From: Thermoplasmata archaeon | Lineage (GTDB): Archaea; Thermoplasmatota; Thermoplasmata; Lutacidiplasmatales; UBA184 | Reading direction: 5' to 3' | Assembly: GCA_021806135.1 (NCBI GenBank) | Contig: JAJZYB010000010.1 | Coordinates: forward strand, 1-54,584 | DNA length: 54,584 nucleotides | Shown: piece by piece, positions 25,063-34,263 of the stretch | How the letters are laid out: each line of letters begins with the position of its first letter | Position numbering within the stretch: position 1 is the stretch's first letter | The notes under the pieces: model-generated | Databases searched by the model: none | The model's input: the letters and a program-made list of their open reading frames with translations, nothing else | What the model was told of the DNA's origin: nothing | Program-made: the position numbers and the translations under genes

Positions 25063-25824
25063 ATGCCTCGTTTCCCAACCCCCACCTTCCCGGTGACGCC
25101 CCCCATCGCAGAGGTGATCCTGGAGGTCGATTTTTCCCTGGCCCAAGGGCAGCCCTGGAACCCCTCGTTCGTCGGCGACTTCTTCACGAAGATCCAACCC
25201 CGGTACCCCATCATGGAACCTCTGGTGGAACAGGGGGTGGAGTTTCAACGGCAGGGGGACACCTTCGTTTCCCGGGCCCTCCCCCCACGGCAACGAGCCC
25301 TGTTCCGCCCGGAGGCAGGCGGCTACGTCGTGCAGTTGATGGAGGGACGAATCGTGCTGAACGTTCTCCCCCTCTACCCCGGCTGGGCGCGGGTCAGGCA
25401 GGAGATGGGGGCCGTCTGGGAGACCCTCCAGCAAGCGCTGCCCCCCCCAGAGGTGTCTCGGCTCGGTTTGCGCTACGTCAACAAGTTCGCCCGTGCGGGA
25501 GTGGACGACCTGCTTGCACGTTGGTTGCACGAAGGCCCGTACGTTTCTCAGGCAGTGCTTTCTGCGCAGGGGGAATTCACTTCCACCCAGAAGATCTCCC
25601 GGTCCCCCTCCGAGGTTGTTCAGGTGATCCTGGCGGGACTGCCCCCGGGGCAGGATGCTCCGTTCGGCACCTTCGTGTTCGACATCCATTGCGCGATCCA
25701 AGCCTCGGGCAAGGGGATGGCCATGTTGGACGCCTTTGACAACCTTCACGGAAAAGTACGGAGCATCTTCGATGAGGCCAAAGGGCAGGCTTTGCAAAAG
25801 CTCATGACCCCCCCGGCCCCGTAA
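25063..25824 (+). CDS. TIGR04255-type protein
   Basis: A 253-residue protein whose opening (FPVTPPIAEVILEVDFS), middle (VSRLGLRYVNKFA) and end (LDAFDNLHGKVRSIFDEAKG) match my recollection of the sporadically distributed TIGR04255 family, whose function is unknown. The ATG at 25063 follows GAGGAG and a TATA-like GCTATCTAG near 25020-25028; the earlier GTG at 25033 is less likely. It is followed after 13 bases by a short ORF. Members of this family often sit in accessory regions, so an association with defence or toxin-antitoxin functions is conceivable, but that is inference. Confidence 0.65.
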   Translation: MPRFPTPTFPVTPPIAEVILEVDFSLAQGQPWNPSFVGDFFTKIQPRYPIMEPLVEQGVEFQRQGDTFVSRALPPRQRALFRPEAGGYVVQLMEGRIVLNVLPLYPGWARVRQEMGAVWETLQQALPPPEVSRLGLRYVNKFARAGVDDLLARWLHEGPYVSQAVLSAQGEFTSTQKISRSPSEVVQVILAGLPPGQDAPFGTFVFDIHCAIQASGKGMAMLDAFDNLHGKVRSIFDEAKGQALQKLMTPPAP

Positions 25825-25837
25825 GACCGGCGAGCCC

Positions 25838-26254
25838 ATGGTCGTCCGGACATCACTAGTTCCCACAACGCAGGGGGCGGAGGGAACCTACGGGGACTCC
25901 CCCACCCTTCCCGAGGTCGACTACGCGCTCTTAGGGAGGAGGGGCCAGCCAGACCCCGCTTCCGGGAGCGACCGACAGACTTTGCCCTTGGTTCCCCCTT
26001 CCATCCGGCCCCCTGGGGGGGACGCCGGGCTCGCTCTCTGCGTTGGGCTTGACCTGGGACGGCTCTACCGGGACATCGCGCTGGATTGGATCCGTTCGCA
26101 GAGCCTGCAATTGTCCAGTCGCGGGACAGGGGACTCCACAGAAGCCTTCGTCGAGCGGGTGATCGCCTCCCTTTCCCCGGACCAGCGGGAGCGCCTGGAC
26201 CGGGTGAAGGCCCTCGCGGACCGGTACCCTCGGGTTCTGGAACTCTTGGGTTAG
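25838..26254 (+). CDS. Uncharacterised partner ORF of the TIGR04255-type gene
   Basis: A 138-residue ORF beginning 13 bases after the previous gene and ending in overlap with the convergent Doc-like gene. The first 60 residues are low in structure. The second half has two helices (GRLYRDIALDWIRSQSLQL and EAFVERVIASLSPDQRERLDRVKALADRYPRVLEL in parts). No family recognised. The close spacing suggests it is cotranscribed with the TIGR04255-type gene and may form a two-part unit with it. Confidence 0.5.
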   Translation: MVVRTSLVPTTQGAEGTYGDSPTLPEVDYALLGRRGQPDPASGSDRQTLPLVPPSIRPPGGDAGLALCVGLDLGRLYRDIALDWIRSQSLQLSSRGTGDSTEAFVERVIASLSPDQRERLDRVKALADRYPRVLELLG

Positions 26255-26661
26255 ACTCGGTGGAACGACAGGCGCACCCACCGTACGACCCGCTTCTCCT
26301 CATCCCGTGGGATGTCGCGGATCCCCCGGATGAACTCGGATACCGCTTCCTCAGGGACCGACAGGCCATAGCCGGCCTCCCCCATGACCTTGAGCAGGCC
26401 GAGAAACCCGGTCCGGTGGTTGCAGTCCTTGAACGGTTGGTTCACGACGACTCCGTAGAGAAAGCGCCCGGCCAGGATGGCGGGGTCCTCCGGGAAGGGG
26501 GACCGACGGCTCTGATCACAAACGTATGCGATCGTTGCTAGGCGAAGGTCCTGGGAAGGGTTTCCCGTGAGATTGTGGGGCGCGCCTCGATCCTTCGCCT
26601 CGTTCCATAGCGCGATCACGACCTCCGGGGTGAGGTCCTCTGCAATCCTCCGCAGGTCCAT
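26251..26661 (-). CDS. Doc/Fic-family protein with an altered catalytic motif
   Basis: A 136-residue protein of the short Doc-like Fic type. Helices LATIAYVCDQ and ILAGRFLYGVVV lead to the signature region at residues 75-84, QPFKDCNHRT, where Doc has HPFxDGNKRT-like residues. The catalytic His is replaced by Gln and the next-but-few Gly/Ala by Cys, while the phosphate-binding Asn-x-Arg is kept. Classical AMP or phosphate transfer would be impaired, so it may be inactive, or a divergent enzyme. No antitoxin (Phd-like) gene is adjacent on its strand; the convergent pair overlaps it by four bases. The start at 26661 gives normal Doc length. Confidence 0.75.
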   Translation of the reverse strand: MDLRRIAEDLTPEVVIALWNEAKDRGAPHNLTGNPSQDLRLATIAYVCDQSRRSPFPEDPAILAGRFLYGVVVNQPFKDCNHRTGFLGLLKVMGEAGYGLSVPEEAVSEFIRGIRDIPRDEEKRVVRWVRLSFHRV

Positions 26662-26860
26662 GCGCGCACCCCGGCCCTCCCGTAACGGCTCCGCGGTGCA
26701 AGAAGATGGAGGGACGCACCTCCATCCCGGCCCGGGAAGGGGCCGGTAGGGAGGGGCGGTTCCAATCCCCAACGCAAGGATGGGGGCATCCTCAGGGAAG
26801 AGGGGCCCCCACCTCCCGGGAACCAGTTTCGTTGCCTGAAGAGAGGACCCGCTCGCTACG

Positions 26861-26868
26861 CTTAAGTA
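26861..26868 (+). promoter_or_regulatory. TATA element CTTAAGTA of the uS15-GyrA operon
   Basis: CTTAAGTA, centred about 31 bases upstream of the uS15 ATG at 26896, leaving at most a few leader bases. Nearly identical to the element at 4821 and close to that at 13918. Confidence 0.65.
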
Positions 26869-26895
26869 GGTCGCTTAGGTCGGCCAAGCCCCCCC

Positions 26896-27351
26896 ATGAG
26901 CCGAATCCACTCCGGACACAAAGGCCGCTCGGCGAGCCAGCGGCCATACCCCGCCGTCCGGCCTTCCTGGCCGGTCCTGGAGAAGGAGGAGTTGGTCGAG
27001 GAGGCGGTGAAGCTCGCCCAGGCGGGGAACAGCCCGTCCCGCGTGGGGCTCGTTTTGAGGGACTCCTACGGGATCCCCTCGGTCCGCCTGCTGACCGGCC
27101 AGAGGCTCACGCCGCTGCTCCGGGGCCGGAAGGCCGCGAGCGACCTCCCGGAGGACTTGGCCGCGCTGCTCAAGCGCGTGGTCCACCTGCAGCAGCACCT
27201 GGAACTCCATCCGAAGGACCTGTCCAACCGCCGGGGAATGAACCTGGTGGAGTCGAAGATCCGCCGGCTCTCCCACTACTACCGCCGACGGGGTCGGTTA
27301 CCTCCAGGATGGCGCTACCGCGCGGAGACCGCGGCCCTCCTGGTCCAGTGA
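26896..27351 (+). CDS. rps15: Small-subunit ribosomal protein uS15
   Basis: A 151-residue archaeal-type uS15 with the archaeal/eukaryotic N-terminal extension (MSRIHSGHKGRS) and the conserved RNA-binding core (HLELHPKDLSNRRGMNL, ESKIRRLSHYYRRRG). It is the first gene of a tightly packed operon. Its TGA overlaps the GTG of the RecJ-like gene (GTGA), so translation is coupled. The uS15-RecJ-like pairing is a known archaeal gene neighbourhood. Confidence 0.96.
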   Translation: MSRIHSGHKGRSASQRPYPAVRPSWPVLEKEELVEEAVKLAQAGNSPSRVGLVLRDSYGIPSVRLLTGQRLTPLLRGRKAASDLPEDLAALLKRVVHLQQHLELHPKDLSNRRGMNLVESKIRRLSHYYRRRGRLPPGWRYRAETAALLVQ

Positions 27352-28763
27352 AGGGCTCCGCCCTCGAAGAGCTCCGGGAGTTCCCCGGGGCCATGGAGGA
27401 GCTCACCGCCGCCCGGGACCTCCTCGCCGGAACCCCCGGCCGTTGGCGCGTGCTCTACCACAACGATGGGGACGGCATCGCCTCGGCCAGCGTGGCCGCG
27501 GTGGCCCTCTCCCGCTGGGGCCGGTCCTGGCAGCTCACCCCTCTGCTGAGCCTGGAGGAGGCCCGGCTGGACGCCCTGCTCACCAAGACCCGGGCCCCCG
27601 TCTTGGTCCTGGACACCGGGGCCAGCTACCTGGCCCGGCTGGCGCGCCACCCCCGGCCCGTGCTGGTCCTGGACCACCACCGACCCCCGGCCCCCGAGGA
27701 GCCGTCGGGAGGCTCCCTCCTCCACGTGAACCCCCACCATTGGGGCGTGGACGGGATGAGCGAATGCTCGGCGAGCATGCTCACCTACCTCTTTTCCCGT
27801 TCCCTCGACGACGTCAACGAGGACCTCGTGGCCTACGGCTTCGCGGGGGCCGTGGCGGACCGGATGCACGTGGGGGGGTTCCGGGGCCTGAACCTCCGCC
27901 TGCTGGAGAGGGCCGAGGGGAAAGGGCTCCTGGACCGGCGGCGGGAGCCCACGCTCTCCGGCCCCACCCTCGGAGAGGGGTTGGCCCGTTCGGTGGACCC
28001 CTATGTGGCGGGGCTCTCCGGCCATCCCGCCCAGGCGACCGCCTTCCTCAACCCCCTGGGGCTGGACCCGCGCGCACGGGTCGCCTCCCTGTCCGACGAG
28101 GAGCGGCGGACCCTGGCGAGCGCTCTGGCGCTCCGCCTGCTCGCCCAGGGGGCGCGGTCGGAGTTCTGCGAACGCGTCACCGAGGAGCACCTCTACCCCC
28201 TTCCCGGAGGGGACGAGATCACCGCGCTCTCGGCCCTCCAGAACGCTTGTGCCCGGGAGGGTGAGCCCTCCCAGGGGATCGCCCTCGCGCTCGGGGATCC
28301 CCAGGCCCGGAGCCGGGCCGAGGCCCTCGAGCGGGACTGGCAGGACCGGGTCCTGAGGGAGCTGGGGCACCTTCAGACGGACCGGAAGGTCGAGGTCCAC
28401 GACCATCTCCAAGCGTTCTGGGTCCCGGACGCGAACCTGGCCGGTCCGGTCGCCGGGCTCGCCCTGGCCTACCTGCTGGACCCCACCCGGCCGGTCTTCG
28501 CGCTCTCGGCGGGGACGGCCCGGACGAAGGTCTCCGCCCGGGGCACTCCCTTCCTCACCGACCGGGGCCTGGACCTGGCCGTGGCGGTGCGCGAGGCGGC
28601 CCGTTCCGTGGGGGGGGAGGGGGGTGGGCACCGGGTCGCCAGCGGGGCCTCCGTCCCCAAGGGACAAGAAGGGGCGTTCCTTCAGGAAGCTGACCGTCAG
28701 CTCGCTCTCCAGGGATCCCCCCTGGCGCCCCGGGAGCCGCGGATGATGGAGAACCTCCCATGA
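27348..28763 (+). CDS. DHH-family RecJ-like nuclease/phosphoesterase
   Basis: A 471-residue protein. The DHH domain has [11 protein letters not shown] (metal-binding Asp residues), LVLDTG, and the namesake LVLDHHRP; the C-terminal DHHA1 part ends with [11 protein letters not shown]. Start choice: the GTG at 27348 overlaps the uS15 stop, gives a normal family length and avoids a long out-of-context N-terminal extension read through the uS15 gene. Archaeal RecJ-like proteins act on single-stranded DNA or short RNA ends in repair or replication. It overlaps gyrA by ATGA at its own stop. Confidence 0.9.
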   Translation: MKGSALEELREFPGAMEELTAARDLLAGTPGRWRVLYHNDGDGIASASVAAVALSRWGRSWQLTPLLSLEEARLDALLTKTRAPVLVLDTGASYLARLARHPRPVLVLDHHRPPAPEEPSGGSLLHVNPHHWGVDGMSECSASMLTYLFSRSLDDVNEDLVAYGFAGAVADRMHVGGFRGLNLRLLERAEGKGLLDRRREPTLSGPTLGEGLARSVDPYVAGLSGHPAQATAFLNPLGLDPRARVASLSDEERRTLASALALRLLAQGARSEFCERVTEEHLYPLPGGDEITALSALQNACAREGEPSQGIALALGDPQARSRAEALERDWQDRVLRELGHLQTDRKVEVHDHLQAFWVPDANLAGPVAGLALAYLLDPTRPVFALSAGTARTKVSARGTPFLTDRGLDLAVAVREAARSVGGEGGGHRVASGASVPKGQEGAFLQEADRQLALQGSPLAPREPRMMENLP

Positions 28764-31303
28764 GCGAGATCGCAGAGGACCCGGCTCCCAACGGTGCCGG
28801 CCGGGTGCGGCCCCAGACGCTCGAGCGGGAGATGCACCGCTCCTACATCGACTACGCCATGAGCGTCATCGTGGGCCGGGCCCTCCCCTTCGCCGAGGAC
28901 GGGCTCAAACCCGTGCACCGCCGCATCCTCTGGGCGATGTGGGAGGGGGGGGCCACCCACGACCGTCCCTTCCGGAAATCCGCCCGGACGGTGGGGGACG
29001 TGCTCGGGAAGTACCATCCCCACGGGGACCTCTCCGTCTATGACGCGCTGGTCCGCATGGCGCAGCCCTTCTCGCTGCGCTACCCCCTGGTGGAGGGCCA
29101 GGGGAACTTCGGCTCCATCGACGGGGACGGGCCCGCCGCCATGCGTTACACCGAGGCTAGGCTCTCCCCCGTGGCCTCGGAGATGCTGGAGGACATCGAG
29201 AAGGACACCGTGGCGTGGGGGGACAATTTTGACGGGTCGCTCAAGGAGCCGATGCTCCTGCCCAGCCGCTTGCCCACCCTCCTGGTGAACGGTTCGGCGG
29301 GCATCGCGGTGGGGATGGCCACGAACCTCCCCCCGCACAACCTCGGGGAGGTCGTCGACGCCCTGCGGCTCGTCCTTCAGCGGCCGGAGAGCACCCTGGA
29401 CGAGGTCTTGAAGTTCCTGCCCGGGCCGGACTTCCCCACCGGAGGGCTGCTCTCCCGGGAGGGCATCCGGGAGGCCTACGAGACGGGCCGGGGCACGCTC
29501 CTGCTCCGGGCCAAGGCGGAGATCCGGGAGCGGGACAACAGGACCGAGGTGGTGGTCACCGAGATCCCCTACGAGATCAACAAGTCCCAGCTGTTGGAGG
29601 AGACGGCGGAGCTCATCAAGACGAAGCGCATCGACGGGATCAGCGACCTGAGGGACGAGTCCGACAAGGATGGGATCTCGGTGGTCTTCGAGCTCAAGCG
29701 AGACGCCTCCCCCGAGCTCGTCCTGAACCAGCTCTACGCGCACACCCGGCTGGAGACCTCCTTCGGGGTCATCAACCTGGCCCTGGTGGACTCCAAGCCG
29801 AAGACCCTCACCCTCTTGGAGCTGCTCCGTTCGCACCTGGCCTTCCGCAAGGAGATCCTCACCCGCCGGTCCCGGTTCGAGCTGAAGAAGGCGCAGGACC
29901 GCCTCCACCTACTCGAGGGGTTCCTCACGGCCATCGACCACATCGACGAGGTGGTCCGGATCCTCCGGCGGAGCAAGGACTCCCCCTCGGCGCAGGCCGC
30001 CCTCATGGGGAAGTTCCTGCTCTCCGCCGAGCAGGCGAAGGCGATCCTGGAGATGCGGCTCTCCCGGCTCACCGGCCTGGAACGGGACGCGCTCGTCACC
30101 GAGGCGAAGGAGAAGGAGACGGAGATCCGGCGGCTCCAGGGGATCCTGGGCGACCCCCGGGTGCTCGAGAAGCTCCTCGATGACGAGCTCGCCTCCCTGA
30201 AGGAGCGCTACGCGGACCCCCGCCGGACGCTCCTGGTGGACGCCTTCTCCGAACGTTCCCTGGAGGACCTCATCGCGGACACCGACGTGGTGGTGCTGGT
30301 CTCCAACACCGGCTACATCAAGCGGCTACCCCTGGAGACCTACCGGCGGCAGCGCCGGGGAGGGAAGGGCCTGGTCCAGATGGAGACGAAGGAGGAGGAT
30401 TTCGTGACCCGGGCCTTCCTCGCCCGGACCCACGACGATGTGCTCTTCTTCACGAACCAGGGCCGGGTGTACCGGCTCAAGGCCTACGAGCTCCCCGAGA
30501 TGGGACGGCACGCCAAGGGGAAGGCCATCGTGAACCTGCTCCCCCGGCTGAAGGCCGGCGAGCGGATCCAGACCGAGCTACCGGTCCGGGGCCTCTCGGG
30601 CCCCGGCACCCTGGTCTTCGCCACGGCCCGGGGGCTGGTGAAGCGGACCGAGTTGAGCCGCTACCAGAACATCCGGGTCACCGGCATCCAGGCCATCCTC
30701 CTCGAGGAGGGGGACGAGCTCGTGGACGTGGCCCTCACCGACGGGGGCTCGGAGGTCCTCCTGGCCACCCGGGAGGGCCAGGTGGTGCGGTTCGCCGAAC
30801 GGCGGGTCCGGACCACGGGGCGGGCCACCTACGGGGTCCGCGGGCTCAAGCTGAAGGGCCGGGAGGACCGGGTGGTCGCCATGACCCCCGTCTCCCGCCA
30901 GTTCCCCTCCCTGCTCACGGTCACCTCCACGGGGTTCGGGAAGCGGAGCCCGGTGGAGGACTACCGCCTGACGGGCCGGGGAGCGAGCGGGGTCATCGGC
31001 ATCAAGACCGGCGGCCGCAACGGACACGTGGTGACCGTGCTGCCGGTGACCGGGGACGACGAGGTCCTGCTCACCACCCAGAAGGGGATCACCCTGCGCG
31101 CCCCGGTGGGCCAGGTCCGGGAGCAGAGCCGGAACACCCTCGGGGTCATCCTCATTCGCGTGGAGCCGGGGGACGAGGTGATGGCCGCGGTCCGGCTCGT
31201 CGCTCCGGGAGAGGCTCCCTCCGCTCCCGCCACGGACCGGCCGGACGGACCGGGGGCCGATCCCCCGGAGGAGGACGATGCCCCCCCGTCGCCGACGTCC
31301 TAA
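28760..31303 (+). CDS. gyrA: DNA gyrase subunit A
   Basis: An 847-residue type IIA topoisomerase subunit that cuts and rejoins DNA during negative supercoiling. The catalytic tyrosine is Tyr130 ([10 protein letters not shown]). The quinolone-pocket region reads [13 protein letters not shown], with Leu91 where E. coli has Ser83. The C-terminal beta-pinwheel begins with the gyrase box QRRGGKG, so this is gyrase rather than topoisomerase IV. It overlaps the RecJ-like gene by four bases. gyrB is not in the window. Gyrase in archaea was acquired from bacteria in some euryarchaeal lineages. Confidence 0.96.
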   Translation: MSEIAEDPAPNGAGRVRPQTLEREMHRSYIDYAMSVIVGRALPFAEDGLKPVHRRILWAMWEGGATHDRPFRKSARTVGDVLGKYHPHGDLSVYDALVRMAQPFSLRYPLVEGQGNFGSIDGDGPAAMRYTEARLSPVASEMLEDIEKDTVAWGDNFDGSLKEPMLLPSRLPTLLVNGSAGIAVGMATNLPPHNLGEVVDALRLVLQRPESTLDEVLKFLPGPDFPTGGLLSREGIREAYETGRGTLLLRAKAEIRERDNRTEVVVTEIPYEINKSQLLEETAELIKTKRIDGISDLRDESDKDGISVVFELKRDASPELVLNQLYAHTRLETSFGVINLALVDSKPKTLTLLELLRSHLAFRKEILTRRSRFELKKAQDRLHLLEGFLTAIDHIDEVVRILRRSKDSPSAQAALMGKFLLSAEQAKAILEMRLSRLTGLERDALVTEAKEKETEIRRLQGILGDPRVLEKLLDDELASLKERYADPRRTLLVDAFSERSLEDLIADTDVVVLVSNTGYIKRLPLETYRRQRRGGKGLVQMETKEEDFVTRAFLARTHDDVLFFTNQGRVYRLKAYELPEMGRHAKGKAIVNLLPRLKAGERIQTELPVRGLSGPGTLVFATARGLVKRTELSRYQNIRVTGIQAILLEEGDELVDVALTDGGSEVLLATREGQVVRFAERRVRTTGRATYGVRGLKLKGREDRVVAMTPVSRQFPSLLTVTSTGFGKRSPVEDYRLTGRGASGVIGIKTGGRNGHVVTVLPVTGDDEVLLTTQKGITLRAPVGQVREQSRNTLGVILIRVEPGDEVMAAVRLVAPGEAPSAPATDRPDGPGADPPEEDDAPPSPTS

Positions 31304-31460
31304 GGGGAAGGTCCTCCTCCTCTGCCCGAAGTGCCGGTCCCCCGAAGTGGACCGGGACGCCACTTTGTTAATGGGGGCCAGCTACACCTGCCGGGCCTGC
31401 GGGTACCGGGGGAGCCTCGTCCTCGAAGAGGAGCTGCCGGCCGTGGGCACCGAACCGTGA
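31278..31460 (+). CDS. Small zinc-ribbon protein
   Basis: A 60-residue protein with a basic N-terminus ([11 protein letters not shown]) and one zinc ribbon formed by CPKC and CRAC separated by about 20 residues. It starts inside the last 26 bases of gyrA in another frame and overlaps the next gene by GTGA, so it is part of the operon. It resembles the TFIIB/RPA12-type ribbons of small archaeal transcription-related proteins; function unknown. Confidence 0.75.
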   Translation: MPPRRRRPKGKVLLLCPKCRSPEVDRDATLLMGASYTCRACGYRGSLVLEEELPAVGTEP

Positions 31461-32653
31461 GGACCCTCATCTACACGGGGAAGGGCGGGGTGGGGAAGAC
31501 CTCCCTCGCCTCCGCCACCGCCCTGGCCTCCGCCCGCCGGGGCCACCGGACCATGTTGCTCTCCACGGACAGCGCCCACTCCCTGGGGGATTCCCTTCAG
31601 GTCCCCCTGGGCCCCGAGCCCCGGGAGGTGGAGCCCCGGCTCTTCGCCCAGGAGGTGGATGTGCTCACGGAGATGGAGGAGCACTGGAAGGAGATCTACG
31701 GCTACCTCACCACGCTGCTCTCCGCCCAGGGGGTGGAGGAGATCACCGCGAAGGAAGCGGTGGTCTTCCCCGGGATGGAGCTCATCACCGCCCTGCTGCT
31801 CCTGGAGCGGTACCGGCGGGAGTCCACCTGGGACGTGGTGGTGGTGGACACCGCGCCCACCGCCGACACCCTACGCCTGCTCTCCTTCCCGGATGTGCTG
31901 CGCTGGTACTTCGAACACGTGCTCAAGTTCCAGCGGGGGATCCTGAAGGTGGCGCGGCCGACGGTGGGCCGGGTCATGCGGACCCCGCTGCCCTCCGAAC
32001 ACTTCTTCGACACGTTGGAGACCCTCTACACCCAGTTCCAGTCCGTCCGGGAGCTTCTGAGCGACGCGGAGCGCACCTCGGTCCGGCTGGTCCTGAACCC
32101 CCAGAAGATGGTGATCAGCGAGACCCAGCGCGCCTACACCTACCTCTGCCTCTTCGACATCCCGGTGGAGATGCTGGTGGTGAACCGGGTCCTTCCGAGC
32201 TCCGCCACCGGGGACTTCCTCAAGCGGGAGCGCAAGGAGCAGCAGGAGAACCTCCACTTCATCCGGGAGGCCTTCGGGGAGGTCCCCCAGCGGGAGGTGC
32301 CGCGATATCCGGAAGAGGTCCTGGGGAAGGAGAGGCTCCTCCAGTTGGCCCGGGACGTCTTCGGGGAGGAGGACCCGACCAAGATCTTCGCCCGGGCGCA
32401 CCCGGTCAAGTTCTATGCGAAGGGGGGCCGGAAGTACATCCGGATGGAGCTGCCCTTCGCCGAACGCGAGACCCTCGACGTCTCCTCCCGGGGGGATACC
32501 CTCTACCTGAAGGTGGGCTGGTACAAGCGGACGCTGACGCTCCCCTTCGCCTACGCCGGGGCCCCGGTCGCCCGGGCGTCCTTCGACCGGGGAGTGCTGC
32601 TGGTGGAGTTCGCCGGGGAGGCGCCGCCGAAGAGGACCCGTGGCTCCCAGTAG
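31457..32653 (+). CDS. ArsA/Get3-family ATPase
   Basis: A 398-residue ATPase beginning with GTG in overlap with the zinc-ribbon stop. The deviant P-loop GKGGVGKTS is at residues 8-16, the switch I/II blocks follow (STDSAHSLGDS, VVVDTAPTADTLRLL), and the C-terminal 100 residues form an ArsA HSP20-like beta domain (KYIRMELPF, DTLYLKVGWYKRTLTLPF). It lacks the tandem second ATPase of bacterial ArsA. Archaeal Get3-like proteins bind tail-anchored membrane proteins; whether this one does, or handles arsenite or another client, is open. No arsenic genes are near. Confidence 0.9.
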   Translation: MRTLIYTGKGGVGKTSLASATALASARRGHRTMLLSTDSAHSLGDSLQVPLGPEPREVEPRLFAQEVDVLTEMEEHWKEIYGYLTTLLSAQGVEEITAKEAVVFPGMELITALLLLERYRRESTWDVVVVDTAPTADTLRLLSFPDVLRWYFEHVLKFQRGILKVARPTVGRVMRTPLPSEHFFDTLETLYTQFQSVRELLSDAERTSVRLVLNPQKMVISETQRAYTYLCLFDIPVEMLVVNRVLPSSATGDFLKRERKEQQENLHFIREAFGEVPQREVPRYPEEVLGKERLLQLARDVFGEEDPTKIFARAHPVKFYAKGGRKYIRMELPFAERETLDVSSRGDTLYLKVGWYKRTLTLPFAYAGAPVARASFDRGVLLVEFAGEAPPKRTRGSQ

Positions 32654-33053
32654 CGCCCGGCGGGTCCCTCGCCTGACGGTCCCTCCCTGGGCCGCCGACT
32701 TCCTGCTGAAGGAGGGGGCTCGGCTGAGCCGGGGGATGCGGGACCCGCGGTTCCTCCTGGAGGTCCAGGCGGCGGCGGAGGGGGCCCAGGCGGGGCTCGA
32801 ACGGGCGTTGAAGAAGGGGCTCGACGACCCGGAGGCGATCACCCGTGGCCTGCAGGCGCTCCGTGCGCTGCGCGCCGCCGCCGAGGTCCTGGTGCAGGGG
32901 CTCGAGCCCCCGGCCGGCGCCGTTGGCCGGCGGGCGGGGGCGCTCCGCCGGATCCCGGTGGAGGCCACCCCCCTGTCGTCCCGGCCGGCGACCCGCCGGT
33001 CCCGCCGTCCCCGGAAGGGCCGCCCCCGGCGGAGCCGCCACGCAACGCGCTGA
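32640..33053 (+). CDS. Uncharacterised helical protein after ArsA-like
   Basis: A 137-residue ORF whose GTG overlaps the ArsA-like stop by 14 bases. Residues 10-90 are plausibly folded and helical (PPWAADFLLKEGARLSRGM, RFLLEVQAAAEGAQAGLERALK, DDPEAITRGLQALRALRAAAEVL). The last 45 residues are basic and of low complexity. The second half runs antisense through the 3' end of folP, so either this tail or the folP tail is probably not translated. No family recognised. Confidence 0.5.
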   Translation: MAPSSARRVPRLTVPPWAADFLLKEGARLSRGMRDPRFLLEVQAAAEGAQAGLERALKKGLDDPEAITRGLQALRALRAAAEVLVQGLEPPAGAVGRRAGALRRIPVEATPLSSRPATRRSRRPRKGRPRRSRHATR

Positions 33054-34233
33054 GGACCCGGAGCGCCCGGGCGGTGGGCCCTACGTCGTGGACCCGCACC
33101 AGGGAGGCTCCCCGTTCCACCGCGAGGAGAGCCGCCGCCACCGAGGCCTCCAGCCGTTCCGCCGGGGGGGCCCCTCCCAGGAGGGCTCCCAGGAACCCCT
33201 TGCGGGAGGCCCCCACGAGGACCGGGAACCCCAGGGACCTGAACTCCCCCACGTGGCCGAGGAGCTCCAGGGTGCCCTCGAAGGACTTCCCGAACCCCAG
33301 TCCCGGATCGACCACGAGCGCCTCGGGGGGGATCCCTTCGTCAACGGCGGTCCGCGTGCGGTCCTCGAGGAAGGCGTAGACCTCCCCCCGGAGGTCGGCG
33401 TACCGCAGGTTCCGCTGCATGGTCCTCGGGGTGCCGCGCATGTGCATCACCACGGCCCCCGCCTCCTCCCGACGGACGACCCGGCGCAGCGATGCGTCCC
33501 GGAAGCCCCCCACGTCGTTGACCACATGGGCCCCGGCCCGGAGCGCCCGGCGGGCGACCTCGGCGTGCCGGGTGTCCACGGAGAGGAGGAGTTCGGTCGT
33601 GCGGGCCAGTCGCTCCACCACGGGGAGGACTCGCCGGAGCTCCTGGGAAGGGGGAAGCGGGCGGGCCCCCGGGCGGGTGGACTCGCCGCCGATATCCAGG
33701 AGGGCGGCACCCTGCTCCGCCAAGCCCCGGGCGTGCGCCACGGCCTGGTCCGTCGTCCGGAGGCGGCCTCCATCGAAGAAGGAGTCGGGGGTGACGTTCA
33801 CCACCCCCATGATCCGGGGTTCACCACCGACCACGAGTTCCCGGCCGTGGGCGAGGCGCCAGCGCTGGGCAGCCCGGGAGAGGAACCGGTCCAGGGCCTG
33901 CTCCGCGGCCCCGGCCAGGGGCACCAGGGACCGGGAGGACCGGCTCCAGGTCTCCGGGAGGGATCGGAGGGACGCGGCCGGGCCGATGAAGGTCAGGGCG
34001 GACGCCTCCTCGGCAAGCCGGAGGATTCCGTAAAGGGTTGACGGAGGACGGGTGCGGGAGAGGAGGGCGCGGGGGATTCTCGGCAGTCCGGTCACACGGA
34101 GGCCAACGGTCCCGGGGGGAACGCGTTGGGCGGTGGGGGGTCCCTCGGGGCCGTCCTCCGTCAACACCCGGACCCGGAGGGGTTCCCGGGCAGGGGGTAC
34201 ACCGCCCACGGCCGGCCCAGGGGAACCCGCCAT
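32839..34233 (-). CDS. folP: Dihydropteroate synthase
   Basis: A 464-residue protein with the complete DHPS signature: IMGVVNVTPDSFFDGG, DIGGESTRPGA, VDPGLGFGKS, LVGASRKGFLG and VRVHDV. It condenses a pterin pyrophosphate with p-aminobenzoate (or an archaeal analogue) in pterin/folate biosynthesis. Two odd points: about 125 N-terminal residues precede the TIM-barrel, as in some archaeal homologues, and about 70 Gly/Pro-rich residues follow the core, antisense to the neighbouring ORF, which suggests a lost stop or a frameshift near 33055. A palindromic CCATATGG overlaps the ATG at 34233; a leaderless GTG at 34209 is an alternative start. Confidence 0.88.
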   Translation of the reverse strand: MAGSPGPAVGGVPPAREPLRVRVLTEDGPEGPPTAQRVPPGTVGLRVTGLPRIPRALLSRTRPPSTLYGILRLAEEASALTFIGPAASLRSLPETWSRSSRSLVPLAGAAEQALDRFLSRAAQRWRLAHGRELVVGGEPRIMGVVNVTPDSFFDGGRLRTTDQAVAHARGLAEQGAALLDIGGESTRPGARPLPPSQELRRVLPVVERLARTTELLLSVDTRHAEVARRALRAGAHVVNDVGGFRDASLRRVVRREEAGAVVMHMRGTPRTMQRNLRYADLRGEVYAFLEDRTRTAVDEGIPPEALVVDPGLGFGKSFEGTLELLGHVGEFRSLGFPVLVGASRKGFLGALLGGAPPAERLEASVAAALLAVERGASLVRVHDVGPTARALRVLSALRGGSAGGGPSGDGGTGGSPAGTTGGWPPPGSGGAPPPAGQRRRPGARAPAPGPRRRRAAHGAPAGHG

Positions 34234-34236
34234 ATG
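34229..34236. promoter_or_regulatory. Palindromic CCATATGG between folP and the zinc-ribbon membrane gene
   Basis: A symmetric TATA-like element, identical to that before the AAA+ gene. It lies 31-32 bases before the TTG at 34264 on the plus strand and 23-24 bases before the GTG at 34209 on the minus strand, so it could serve both divergent genes. Confidence 0.4.
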
Positions 34237-34263
34237 GCTCTTTGAGGTGGAGCGGCAAGGCCT

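Noticed and set aside
26706-27347. N-terminal extension of the RecJ-like frame through the uS15 gene
   Set aside because: It would overlap uS15 entirely in another frame; the GTG at 27348 gives normal family length and a coupled start.
27200-27350. Possible rRNA genes or replication origin near the gyrase operon
   Set aside because: No rRNA sequence, Orc/Cdc6 gene or origin-type repeats were seen anywhere in the window.
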